Made by a program: the position numbers and the translations under genes. 64,000 bases of DNA from Leucobacter edaphi (GTDB lineage Bacteria; Actinomycetota; Actinomycetes; Actinomycetales; Microbacteriaceae): NCBI RefSeq assembly GCF_016522535.1, contig NZ_JAEHOI010000007.1:124001-188000 (forward strand). Direction: 5' to 3'. The notes beneath the pieces are model-generated. The model saw only the letters and a program-made list of their open reading frames with translations. It was not told the DNA's origin and made no database searches. This document shows positions 1-7,633 of this stretch, in pieces. Numbering within the stretch: position 1 is the first letter of the stretch; each line of letters begins with the position of its first letter.

Positions 1-2
1 TC

Positions 3-29
3 GCGCTGCAGTTCGTGAACTTCCGGTAA
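3..29 (+). CDS. 3' end of an upstream gene (partial, unidentified)
   Basis: One frame runs from the window edge to a TAA stop and reads ALQFVNFR at the C-terminus. Only nine codons are visible, so neither the gene nor even its coding status can be established. In related actinobacteria metabolic genes often precede the DUF3151-purA pair, but the visible tail does not identify one. Confidence 0.25.
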   Translation, partial: ALQFVNFR

Positions 30-54
30 GACGGCTGCGCGCGGGCCGGCTCGC

Positions 55-60
55 TACACT
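55..60 (+). promoter_or_regulatory. -10 box of a probable leaderless promoter
   Basis: TACACT ends six bases before the ATG of the DUF3151 gene, leaving no room for a ribosome binding site. Transcription would begin at or next to the start codon, a common arrangement in actinobacteria. No convincing -35 hexamer is seen. Confidence 0.4.
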
Positions 61-66
61 GGCCGC

Positions 67-477
67 ATGATCGGTGAGAACCTGCTCGGCCCCGAACCCA
101 CGCTCCTCGCTGGCGACCCCGTCGTCGACGCAGCCCTCGCCGCGGGGGAGGATCCCGAGGCGATCGTGCGACGGCATCCGGAGTCGCCCGCCGCGTGGGC
201 GGCGCTCTCCGACCGGGCCGACGCGGCCGGCCGGGAAATTGAGGCGTACGCCTTCGCGCGCGTTGGCTACCATCGCGGCCTGGACCTCCTGCGCAAGTCC
301 GGTTGGCGGGGTGCCGGGCCGATCCCCTGGTCGCACGAACCGAACCGGGGCGTGCTTCGGGCGCTCTATGCGCTCCGCCGCGGTGCTGCGGCGATCGGCG
401 AGGAGGGTGAGGTCGTGCGACTCGCCGAGTTCCTCAACGGGGCCGATCCCGAGGCGATCCCCGCGCTCGAGGGCTGA
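67..477 (+). CDS. DUF3151 family protein
   Basis: A 136-residue soluble protein without signal peptide or membrane segment. It matches the actinobacterial DUF3151 family in length and in the features ENLLGPEPT near the N-terminus, a central alanine-rich helical stretch, YHRGLDLLRKSGWRG and a VRLAEFLNGADP ending. The family has no established biochemical role; it is usually found beside purA, as here. The start is the first ATG and directly follows a -10-like TACACT, so the mRNA is probably leaderless. A small inverted repeat follows the stop, so it may be transcribed apart from purA. Confidence 0.85.
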   Translation: MIGENLLGPEPTLLAGDPVVDAALAAGEDPEAIVRRHPESPAAWAALSDRADAAGREIEAYAFARVGYHRGLDLLRKSGWRGAGPIPWSHEPNRGVLRALYALRRGAAAIGEEGEVVRLAEFLNGADPEAIPALEG

Positions 478-496
478 ACGGCCTGGAATCGTGGCT

Positions 497-516
497 CTGA
501 TCCTTGCTCGGATCAG
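497..516 (+). terminator. small hairpin after the DUF3151 gene
   Basis: CTGATCC and GGATCAG form a 7-bp stem around a 6-base loop, 20 bases past the stop codon. No U-tract follows, so termination is possible but not certain. Confidence 0.35.
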
Positions 517-611
517 GGCATTGATTTCGGCGTTTCAGGGCGGGCGGAGAGGTTTTCCACAGTCCCGGGTAGACTAGGGCGGTATCTGCCTAGGCAAAGG
601 AAGGGGCTGAA

Positions 612-1898
612 ATGCCCGCAGTGCTCATTACCGGTGCCCAGTGGGGCGACGAAGGAAAGGGGCGCGCGACCGACCTGCTCGGCAGCCGCGTCGACTACGT
701 CGTCAAGTTCAACGGCGGCAACAACGCGGGTCACACGGTCGTGATCGGCGACGAGAAGTACGCGCTGCACCTTCTCCCGTCGGGGATCCTCACCCCGGGT
801 GTCACCCCGGTGATCTCGAACGGCGTCGTCATCGACCTTGAGGTGCTGCACGAGGAGCTCGAGGCCCTGCGCGGCCGCGGCCTCGACGTCTCCCGACTCA
901 AGGTGAGCGCGAACGCCCACGTCATCACCGCCTACCATCGCACGCTCGACAAGGTCACCGAGCGCTTCCTCGGGAAACGCCAGATCGGTACCACCGGCCG
1001 CGGCATCGGCCCGGCCTACGCCGACAAGATCAACCGCGTCGGGATCCGGATCCAGGACATCTTCGACGAGGGCATCCTCCGCCAGAAGGTCGAGGCCGCG
1101 CTCGAATTCAAGAACCAGGTGCTCGTCAAGATCTACAACCGCCGCGCAATCTCGGTGGACGAGGTCGTTGACGATCTGCTCTCCTACCGCGAGATGCTGG
1201 AGCCCATGGTGTGCGACACCGGCCTGCTCCTGCACAACGCGATGCAGGACGACAAGACCGTCCTCTTCGAGGCAGGTCAAGCGACCATGCTCGACATCGA
1301 CCACGGCACCTACCCCTTCGTGACCTCCTCGAATGCAACCGCGGGTGGTGCGAGCACCGGATCAGGGCTGCCGCCGCACCAGATCGACCGTGTCATCGCG
1401 GTCATCAAGGCGTACACGACCCGCGTCGGTGCCGGTCCGTTCCCGACCGAACTCTTTGACGAGGACGGCGAGTACCTCCGCCAGAAGGGCTTCGAGTTTG
1501 GGGTCACCACCGGGCGCCTGCGCCGAACCGGCTGGTACGACGCGCCCATGGCGCGCTACGCGGCCCGGATCAACGGGGTCACGGACTTCGTGCTCACCAA
1601 GCTCGACGTCCTCTCGGGCCTGGAGACGATTCCCGTCTGCGTCGCTTACGACGTCAACGGCGTGCGCCACGACGAGATGCCGGTCAACCAGAGCGACTTC
1701 CACCACGCGGTTCCGATCTACGAGGAGTTCCCCGGCTGGAGCGAAGACATCTCGGGAGCCCGCACCCTTGAGGAGCTCCCCGTGAACGCGCGGGAGTACA
1801 TTCGCGCGCTCGAGGGCATGAGCGGCGCCCGGTTCTCCGCGATTGGCGTGGGCCCTGAGCGGGAACAGGTCATCGAGCTTCACGACCTGCTCGGCTGA
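612..1898 (+). CDS. purA: adenylosuccinate synthetase
   Basis: Catalyses GTP-dependent joining of aspartate to IMP, the first committed step from IMP to AMP. The 428-residue length is normal for bacterial PurA. The GTP-binding loop GDEGKG lies at residues 12-17, followed by the family segments [52 protein letters not shown] and the C-terminal TKLDVLSGL. The start ATG has a strong purine-rich site (AAGGAAGG) nine bases upstream. A chorismate mutase gene begins four bases after the stop, so the two are probably cotranscribed. A 10-bp palindrome TGCCTAGGCA sits just upstream at 587-596; its meaning is unknown. Confidence 0.97.
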   Translation: MPAVLITGAQWGDEGKGRATDLLGSRVDYVVKFNGGNNAGHTVVIGDEKYALHLLPSGILTPGVTPVISNGVVIDLEVLHEELEALRGRGLDVSRLKVSANAHVITAYHRTLDKVTERFLGKRQIGTTGRGIGPAYADKINRVGIRIQDIFDEGILRQKVEAALEFKNQVLVKIYNRRAISVDEVVDDLLSYREMLEPMVCDTGLLLHNAMQDDKTVLFEAGQATMLDIDHGTYPFVTSSNATAGGASTGSGLPPHQIDRVIAVIKAYTTRVGAGPFPTELFDEDGEYLRQKGFEFGVTTGRLRRTGWYDAPMARYAARINGVTDFVLTKLDVLSGLETIPVCVAYDVNGVRHDEMPVNQSDFHHAVPIYEEFPGWSEDISGARTLEELPVNAREYIRALEGMSGARFSAIGVGPEREQVIELHDLLG

Positions 1899-1902
1899 TC
1901 CC

Positions 1903-2214
1903 ATGAGCGAGTCGACGCCGCAGCAGCGCCTCGAGCGGCTCCGCTCGAGCATCGACAACATCGATGCAGCGCTCGTGCACATGCTCGCGGAGCGCTTCCG
2001 GTGCACGCAGGAGGTGGGAATCCTGAAAGCGGAGAACGAGATGCCCGCCTCGGATCCGTCGCGCGAGGCGCGGCAGATCGCCCGGCTGAGGAGCCTCGCA
2101 GAGGACGCGCACCTGGATCCCGAGTTCGCCGAGAAGTGGTTCAACTTCGTGGTCGCCGAGGTGATTCGTCACCACACGGAGGCCGCCGCCACGGTTGTGG
2201 ACGGGGAGGAGTAG
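1903..2214 (+). CDS. chorismate mutase, AroQ type
   Basis: A 103-residue all-helical protein of the AroQ class, which converts chorismate to prephenate for phenylalanine and tyrosine synthesis. The opening helix LERLRSSIDNIDAALVHMLAERF carries the conserved arginine and aspartate pattern of the family (R..ID.ID..L..LL..R), followed by T.EVG.LKAE and a final helix WFNFVVAEVIRHH. The ATG lies four bases after the purA stop, pointing to translational coupling; an in-frame start farther up would lie inside purA and lacks family similarity. The size is that of stand-alone monofunctional mutases. No secretion signal is present, so it acts in the cytoplasm. Confidence 0.88.
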   Translation: MSESTPQQRLERLRSSIDNIDAALVHMLAERFRCTQEVGILKAENEMPASDPSREARQIARLRSLAEDAHLDPEFAEKWFNFVVAEVIRHHTEAAATVVDGEE

Positions 2215-2274
2215 TCCGGGGCGCTCGCCTCGACCGGCGCGTGGTCGGCGATCGCTGACGATTCACCATTGCGA

Positions 2275-2300
2275 TTCATTCGAACATATGTTCGAATGAA
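2275..2300 (+). promoter_or_regulatory. LexA (SOS) operator overlapping a leaderless promoter
   Basis: A perfect 26-bp palindrome with arm TTCATTCGAACAT. Its core CGAAC-N4-GTTCG is the established Gram-positive/actinobacterial LexA box. It begins right after a TTGCGA hexamer (2269-2274) and covers the spacer and a TCGAAT hexamer (2292-2297) at 17-bp spacing. The ATG of the radical SAM gene follows three bases after the palindrome. Bound LexA would therefore block both promoter and start site. Confidence 0.88.
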
Positions 2301-2303
2301 CTC

Positions 2304-3485
2304 ATGAGATGGAGCAATCAGGCGGTCGCCGCGCCGCCCCCAGAGGACGGCGCCCTGCCCGGTCTCGCCCTCAGCGACCTCGCGGCGGTGCCCGGCCATC
2401 TGCGCACGGTTCGCACCCCCGAGTTCGCGGGCCTCGTGTTCCACGAGGTGCTCGCCAAGAGCGCGCTCAATCGGGTCCCCGGGGGATCCTCGATGCCGTT
2501 CTCCTGGACCATCAACCCGTATCGCGGCTGCTCGCACGCCTGCGTGTACTGCTTCGCTCGCGGCTCGCACCGCTACCTCGACTTCGATACCGGCCGCGAC
2601 TTCGACTCGCAGATCGTGGTCAAGGTGAACGTCGCGGAGGTGCTCGGCCGTGAGCTCGGGCGCCCCGGCTGGGCACGCGAGACCGTCGCGCTCGGCACGA
2701 ACACCGACCCGTACCAGCGGGCCGAAGGGCGCTACCGGCTCATGCCCGGCATTATCGCGGCGCTCCAACGGAGCGGTACGCCGCTGTCAATTCTCACGAA
2801 GGGCACGCTGATTCGGCGTGATCTGCCGCTGCTCGTCGATGCGGCGGAGCGGGTCTCCGTCGACGTCTCGATGTCGATCGCGATCCGCGACGGCGATCTG
2901 CAGCGCTCGATCGAGCCCGGAGTGCCGGGAACGCGGGCTCGGCTCGAGACGATCGCGGCGGCAGCGGACGCTGGCCTTGCCCCCAACGTGTTCCTCATGC
3001 CGGTGCTGCCGTTTCTCAGCGACGCTCCGTCGGATCTGGACGCACTGCTCGCGGACATCCGCGCGGCGGGCGCCCGCTCTGTCATGTACGGACCGCTTCA
3101 CCTGCGCTCCCACGTCAAACCGTGGTTCTTCGCCTGGCTCGAGCACACGCATCCCGACCTCGTGCCCCGCTATCGCGCGCTGTACGCCGGCCCCGGTGGG
3201 AAAGCTGAGAGCGCGTACCGCAAGGTGCTCGCGGCGCGCATTCGACCGCTCATTCGGAAGCACGGGCTCGAGATGCCGCGCACGGGAGGGCCGGCAGCTT
3301 CCGGGGCGGTGAGCGCCGCTGGAGCGCACACGGGGCCTCCGCAGGAACTGCTGCAGCGCGTGGAGGCGGAGCGCGCAACAGCGGTATCGCTGCCCGGGCT
3401 CGAGTCGGATCCTGAGCTCGAACGGCTGCGCATTGAGCGCGCCGGCGCGGCAGCTCGGAAAGCGGGGCAAATGACACTGTTTTAG
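2304..3485 (+). CDS. Rv2578c-family radical SAM protein, SOS-controlled
   Basis: A 393-residue radical SAM enzyme of the Rv2578c family, related to the SplB-type group. Cys76, Cys80 and Cys83 in RGCSHACVYCFAR form the CxxxCxxC iron-sulfur site. TNTDPYQRAE, SILTKGTLIRRDLPLL and MSIAIRDGDLQRSIEPG follow as in the family. The start MRWSNQAVA fits the family N-terminus and lies three bases after a perfect LexA operator, with no ribosome binding site, so the mRNA is probably leaderless. The reaction is not established; SOS control and resemblance to photoproduct lyase suggest a DNA-damage role. The last 90 residues (EMPRTGG onwards) are a low-complexity tail. Confidence 0.85.
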   Translation: MRWSNQAVAAPPPEDGALPGLALSDLAAVPGHLRTVRTPEFAGLVFHEVLAKSALNRVPGGSSMPFSWTINPYRGCSHACVYCFARGSHRYLDFDTGRDFDSQIVVKVNVAEVLGRELGRPGWARETVALGTNTDPYQRAEGRYRLMPGIIAALQRSGTPLSILTKGTLIRRDLPLLVDAAERVSVDVSMSIAIRDGDLQRSIEPGVPGTRARLETIAAAADAGLAPNVFLMPVLPFLSDAPSDLDALLADIRAAGARSVMYGPLHLRSHVKPWFFAWLEHTHPDLVPRYRALYAGPGGKAESAYRKVLAARIRPLIRKHGLEMPRTGGPAASGAVSAAGAHTGPPQELLQRVEAERATAVSLPGLESDPELERLRIERAGAAARKAGQMTLF

Positions 3486-3488
3486 CTC

Positions 3489-3555
3489 AGTCCCGAGCGT
3501 TTTCGGCGCGGTAACTCGCGGAGGAGTGGCGCCGAAGAGGCTCGCAATCGGGACT
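3489..3555 (+). terminator. nested inverted repeats between radical SAM and ATPase genes
   Basis: Outer arms AGTCCCGA (3489-3496) and TCGGGACT (3548-3555) enclose inner arms TTCGGCGC (3502-3509) and GCGCCGAA (3529-3536). The RNA could fold into a two-tier stem starting four bases after the radical SAM stop. It may terminate that transcript, or act in the leader of the metal ATPase gene that starts at 3620. Confidence 0.45.
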
Positions 3556-3619
3556 TCTCGTAGGTGAGGTGAGCCTGTCCTGCGGTGCAAAAGTGTGCGG
3601 AGTTCGACACAATACAGGT

Positions 3620-5605
3620 GTGACTCAACTCCGTTCCGCCGCGCGCTCATATCCTCTCGTCGCCGCGACCATCGCGGTCGCCATCGTCGGGCTGGTGCTG
3701 CTCGCAACACCGGCGCGGGGCGCCGCGCCATGGATCGTCGGCGGATACGCGCTCCTCGTCGCCGCGTGGGAGGCGGTCGGCATGATCCGGCAGCTCCTCG
3801 CCGGTCACGCCGGACTCGACATCCTCGCCGTCACCGCCATCACCGCGGCGGTGCTCGTGGGCGAGCCCTGGGCCGCGCTCGTCGTCGTGCTCATGCTTAC
3901 GGGTGGTGAAGCCCTCGAGGACTACGCCCAGAACCGATCCCAGCGCGAACTCACCGCGCTCCTCGCCCGCGCACCCCAGCGGGCCACGCGCTACGTCACC
4001 GCGCCGGAACTCGCCCCTGCCGGGGCCGCTGCCGGCGAGGCAGCCGGTCAGCGTTCGCGCGGAGCTGACGAGTCTGGGACGGAAGCCGCGGAGACGGACC
4101 TCACGGAAGACGTCGATGTCGCTGACGTCCAGGTCGGTGACGTGCTGCTCGTGCGTCCCGGCGAGGTCGTGCCCGTCGATGCGATCCTCATCGACGAGCT
4201 CGCCACCTTTGACGAGTCCTCGCTCACCGGCGAGAGCCTGCCCGTCGAGCACGCCTCGGGCGAGCGCATCGCGAGCGGCGCCGTCAACGGGGCGAAGGCG
4301 ATTCGTATGCGCGCAGCTGCGCGTGCGGGGGACAGCGAATACCAGCAGATCGTTCGCCTCGTCGAACAGGCTCAGGCGAGCCGCTCCAAGACCGTCCGCC
4401 TTGCGGACCGGTACGCGGTCCCGTTCACCGTCATTTCGCTGCTCATCGCGGCGGTCGCCTGGATCGTGAGCGGTGATCCGGTCCGGTTCGCCGAGGTGCT
4501 CGTTGTCGCGACCCCCTGCCCGCTCCTCATCGCGGCCCCCGTCGCGTTCCTCGGAGGCATGAGCCGCGCGGCGAAGGCCGGGCTGATCGTGAAGGGGGGC
4601 GGGACGCTCGAGCAGCTCGCAGGCGTCCGCTCGGCGGCGTTCGACAAGACGGGAACGCTCACGACCGGGCGGCCTAAGCCGCGTCGAATCGTTACCGCAG
4701 CAGGCTTCTCGGAGGAACGAGTCCTGCAGCTCGCCGCCTCCGCCGAGGTGTACTCCTCGCACGTACTCGCGGCGGCTGTCGTCTCTGCCGGGCGGGATCG
4801 AGGTATTCGTCTCATTCCGGTGATCGAGGCCGAGGAGTACGCCACGAACGGCGTGGCGGCTCGCGTGGCCGACGGCGTCATCAGGGTCGGCAAGCCCGCC
4901 TGGGTCGCCGCGTCGGCGGATGGCCTGTTCAGGCCGGACCTTGAGGCCGGGGAACTCGTGATCTACGTCGCCCTCGACGACCGCTTCGTCGGGGCGATCG
5001 TGATGCGTGATCGCCTGCGCCCTGAGGCCGCCGAGACCCTTGCCGAGCTCGCGGAACTGGGTGTGGAGCGCACGCTCCTCGTCACGGGTGATGTGGCTCC
5101 GACCGCGAACGCCGTGGCCTCCGAGCTCGGCATCTCCGAGGTGCACGCGGAGTGCCGCCCGGCGGACAAGGTGCGGATCGTGTCCGAGGTCACCCCGCGC
5201 CCGCTGCTCATGGCGGGCGACGGGCTCAATGACGCTCCCGTGCTTGCCGCGGCGGACGTGGGCTTCGCCATGGGCGCTCACGGCTCGACCGCCGCGAGCG
5301 AGTCGGCCGACGTGGTGAACCGATTCGACACGATCCACGGCGTCGCTGAAGCGGTCCGGATCGGGCGCGACACCGTGCGGATCGCGCTGCAGAGCATCTG
5401 GGCCGGCATCATCATCAGCGTCGGGCTCATGGCCGTCGCCGCATTCGGCCTGTTGCCGGCGCTCGCCGGAGCGTGGCTGCAGGAAGTGGTCGACCTCGTC
5501 GCGATTCTGTGGGCGCTGCGTGCGGTGCGCGGTCGCTCGCGCGGCCGAAGCGCTGCGGTCCCTCAGCGCGCGACACCCCGGGTCCCGAGCGAGAAAGCTT
5601 CCTGA
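3620..5605 (+). CDS. heavy-metal translocating P-type ATPase
   Basis: A P1B-type ATPase that pumps a transition metal ion across the membrane. From the GTG at 3620 it has 661 residues: two N-terminal hydrophobic hairpins, the actuator loop with SLTGES, the transmembrane metal motif TPCPL near residue 298, the phosphorylation site DKTGTLT near 342, and GDGLNDAP near 533, then two C-terminal helices. No N-terminal CxxC metal-binding domain is present. The conserved HP dipeptide of the nucleotide domain reads SSHVLA here. I chose 3620 because the preceding 17 codons contain no membrane-like or family sequence and a -10-like CACAAT sits just ahead. Metal specificity cannot be assigned. Confidence 0.88.
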   Translation: MTQLRSAARSYPLVAATIAVAIVGLVLLATPARGAAPWIVGGYALLVAAWEAVGMIRQLLAGHAGLDILAVTAITAAVLVGEPWAALVVVLMLTGGEALEDYAQNRSQRELTALLARAPQRATRYVTAPELAPAGAAAGEAAGQRSRGADESGTEAAETDLTEDVDVADVQVGDVLLVRPGEVVPVDAILIDELATFDESSLTGESLPVEHASGERIASGAVNGAKAIRMRAAARAGDSEYQQIVRLVEQAQASRSKTVRLADRYAVPFTVISLLIAAVAWIVSGDPVRFAEVLVVATPCPLLIAAPVAFLGGMSRAAKAGLIVKGGGTLEQLAGVRSAAFDKTGTLTTGRPKPRRIVTAAGFSEERVLQLAASAEVYSSHVLAAAVVSAGRDRGIRLIPVIEAEEYATNGVAARVADGVIRVGKPAWVAASADGLFRPDLEAGELVIYVALDDRFVGAIVMRDRLRPEAAETLAELAELGVERTLLVTGDVAPTANAVASELGISEVHAECRPADKVRIVSEVTPRPLLMAGDGLNDAPVLAAADVGFAMGAHGSTAASESADVVNRFDTIHGVAEAVRIGRDTVRIALQSIWAGIIISVGLMAVAAFGLLPALAGAWLQEVVDLVAILWALRAVRGRSRGRSAAVPQRATPRVPSEKAS

Positions 5606-5664
5606 GTGAATTTACTTCGGCCCGGCGTCGGGGATGCCACATAGCAAGTGCATAGACTGGGGAG

Positions 5665-6432
5665 ATGCACTCCCGGTTCTCCGCAGTCCTGGCCCTTGGG
5701 GCCGCCCTTCTGCTCGCCTCCTGCACGCAAGGGGCCAGCGCGCCTCAGCCCGGCGGGCAGGCCCCCTCGAAGGGCGCACAGAAGGAAAGCACGCCGCAGC
5801 AGGTGAAACCGCTGCCCTTCAACGCCGGGGGCCTGCTCGGCGGCACCGCGGCGCCCGAATTCCCCGACGGTGATCCGGGAGGCATCGTCGTCGTCACGCC
5901 CGACGCGAAGGTCAACGCGCGGGGCGCACTCGTTATCGCGTTCCGCAACAACACCGGCGAGCCGATCTCGAGCGTGCGGTGGCAGGGAAGTGCGAAGAAC
6001 GGCGACTCGGTCGTCGGCCAGGGCATGAGCCTGTCCTCCACACCGGGAATCGTGCAGCCGGGCGAGATCGGCCTGACCGCGATCTCGTTCTCCAACCCGA
6101 AAGCGATTCCAGAGGACGCGAACATCTCGCTCAGCGTGACGTCGCAGAAGCCGGACACCGAGCCGATGAGCGCCGCACCGCTCACGGTCACCGATGCGAG
6201 GCAGGCGGGCAGCGAGGTGGTCGGAAACGTCGTGAACAAGACCGGGCACCAGGTTCGGGGCCCGATCAACGTGGATGTCTACTGCTTCAAGGGCAACGAG
6301 ATCATCAGCATGTGGCCCGGATATCTGAAGGAGAAGCGCATCGAGAAGGACGGGAAGGCACCCTTCTCGCTGAGCCTCTACGGCGCGGAATGCCCCACCT
6401 TCGCCGTGGGTGTGAGCGGGTCCTTCGCCTAA
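5665..6432 (+). CDS. secreted lipoprotein of unknown function
   Basis: A 255-residue protein with a lipoprotein signal: a hydrophobic core from residue 7 and the lipobox LLASC with Cys20 as the lipidated residue. A 40-residue proline/glycine/lysine linker precedes a beta-rich domain (NNTGEPISSVRW, GEIGLTAISF, VVGNVVNKTGHQVRGPINVDVYCF) that resembles Fn3- or FxLYD-like immunoglobulin folds; this is inference from pattern. The mature part has two cysteines (DVYCF and AECPTF) that could pair. A -10-like TAGACT at 5653-5658 lies seven bases before the ATG, with GGGGAG between, so it has its own promoter. I do not recognise a specific family. Confidence 0.75.
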   Translation: MHSRFSAVLALGAALLLASCTQGASAPQPGGQAPSKGAQKESTPQQVKPLPFNAGGLLGGTAAPEFPDGDPGGIVVVTPDAKVNARGALVIAFRNNTGEPISSVRWQGSAKNGDSVVGQGMSLSSTPGIVQPGEIGLTAISFSNPKAIPEDANISLSVTSQKPDTEPMSAAPLTVTDARQAGSEVVGNVVNKTGHQVRGPINVDVYCFKGNEIISMWPGYLKEKRIEKDGKAPFSLSLYGAECPTFAVGVSGSFA

Positions 6433-6469
6433 CGCCCGGAGCCGATCGCGCGGGAACGGCAGTCGCCTC

Positions 6470-7420
6470 CTACCGGGCTTCGGCGGCCGCGGCCAGTGCG
6501 GCGCGAGCGACGCCGATCGCGGCGAGCACACGGTGCCTAAGCTCGTCGCCGCGGCGCGCGAACCCTCTCTGGAGCGCGCTGTATTCGCGCTTGCCATCGG
6601 GCGTTTCGATCGGGATCGGGGTGAGCGGGTCGCCGGAGGCGCCGCGGAAGGCGCGCACGTCGTAGGGCGAGGCGCGCATGTCGACCTCGCGGATGTCCCT
6701 GGCCAGCACGAAGGCGTCGAGCAGCACCTCACCCGGAACGATCGGGCCGAGTTTCGCGGCCCACTTGTAGACGTCCATGCCCGCGTGCAGGCACGCGGAT
6801 TGCTCGAGCTCCGGCTGCGTGTCGCGTGTGGGTCGGAGCGCATTGAGCGGCGCGGCATCGGGGGTGAAGAAACGGTAGGCGTCGAAGTGGGTGCATGAGA
6901 TCGGGTTCGATTCGACGACCCGATCCGTCGCCTCGTGACCGATCCGGAGTTCGAGTTGCGAGTGCCGGATCTGCTCGGGAGTGAGCCGGTACACCATCGC
7001 CCACTCGTGCAGACCGAAACACCCGAAGCGGGGCGGGTGCGCGAGCGTTGCCGTGAGCAGCTGCTCCACGTAGTCGACGGTGCCACCTCTGCGGGAGAAG
7101 AACGTCGGGAGATCGACGGCCGCGTCGCGGCCACTGGGCCGGTAGTGGCGCCAGGCGCCCCGCTCCTCGGCCGCCCCCTCCAGGAAGACTCCAGCGCCGG
7201 GATGCCAGCGCGCGAGCTCGTTGGGTTTCACGGAGTAGTAGGTCCAGAGGAAATCCTCGACCGGGTGCCGTTCGCCGCGAAGCCTGCGCGCCCGATGCCC
7301 TGCCGTGAGCGCGGCGGCGCGCTCGGCATGCCGCCTGGCCGCGTCGCGCCAGCTGTGCTCCGGAACGCGGGCCTCACCTGCGGAATTGGCTTCCAGAACG
7401 GCGGGGAGAACGGCTGGCAC
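6470..7420 (-). CDS. conserved actinobacterial protein, often labelled 3-methyladenine DNA glycosylase
   Basis: A 316-residue soluble protein starting with GTG. It resembles actinobacterial proteins that share RAHAARV-like N-termini, HPVEDFLWTYYSVKPNELARWHPG, a central FGLHEWAMVYR and DAYRFFTPDAAPLNAL. Databases commonly call these 3-methyladenine DNA glycosylases. I see no helix-hairpin-helix or AlkA/Tag signature that would support that activity, so the name should be treated as provisional. It is convergent with the lipoprotein gene (37-base gap) and divergent from the surface protein gene at 7634. The conserved histidines, tyrosines and tryptophans suggest an enzyme. Confidence 0.7.
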   Translation of the reverse strand: MPAVLPAVLEANSAGEARVPEHSWRDAARRHAERAAALTAGHRARRLRGERHPVEDFLWTYYSVKPNELARWHPGAGVFLEGAAEERGAWRHYRPSGRDAAVDLPTFFSRRGGTVDYVEQLLTATLAHPPRFGCFGLHEWAMVYRLTPEQIRHSQLELRIGHEATDRVVESNPISCTHFDAYRFFTPDAAPLNALRPTRDTQPELEQSACLHAGMDVYKWAAKLGPIVPGEVLLDAFVLARDIREVDMRASPYDVRAFRGASGDPLTPIPIETPDGKREYSALQRGFARRGDELRHRVLAAIGVARAALAAAAEAR

Positions 7421-7633
7421 CGTTCCAGGGTACCGCTCGAAGCCGTACCAGCCGCGGGGCGATCGGCTTGACCCCGGCTTGTCCGGCAGCGTTGCGTTCC
7501 CTAAAGTATCTGCCTTGTCGCGCCTCGCGGGGACCGGGGCGCTGCTGATCCGGCTTCGGCTCGCGCGACGGACGCACCGAGCAGCTCACTCGTCCCCAAC
7601 GGTGCCGCGGTGGCGGCAAAGGGAGATCTACAC

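Noticed and set aside
587..596. Palindrome TGCCTAGGCA before purA as a purine operator
   Set aside because: Only ten bases, no second copy, and no match to a known purine regulator site that I can name.
3647..5338. 563-codon open frame opposite the P-type ATPase gene
   Set aside because: The plus strand carries all P-type ATPase motifs; the minus-strand product has none.
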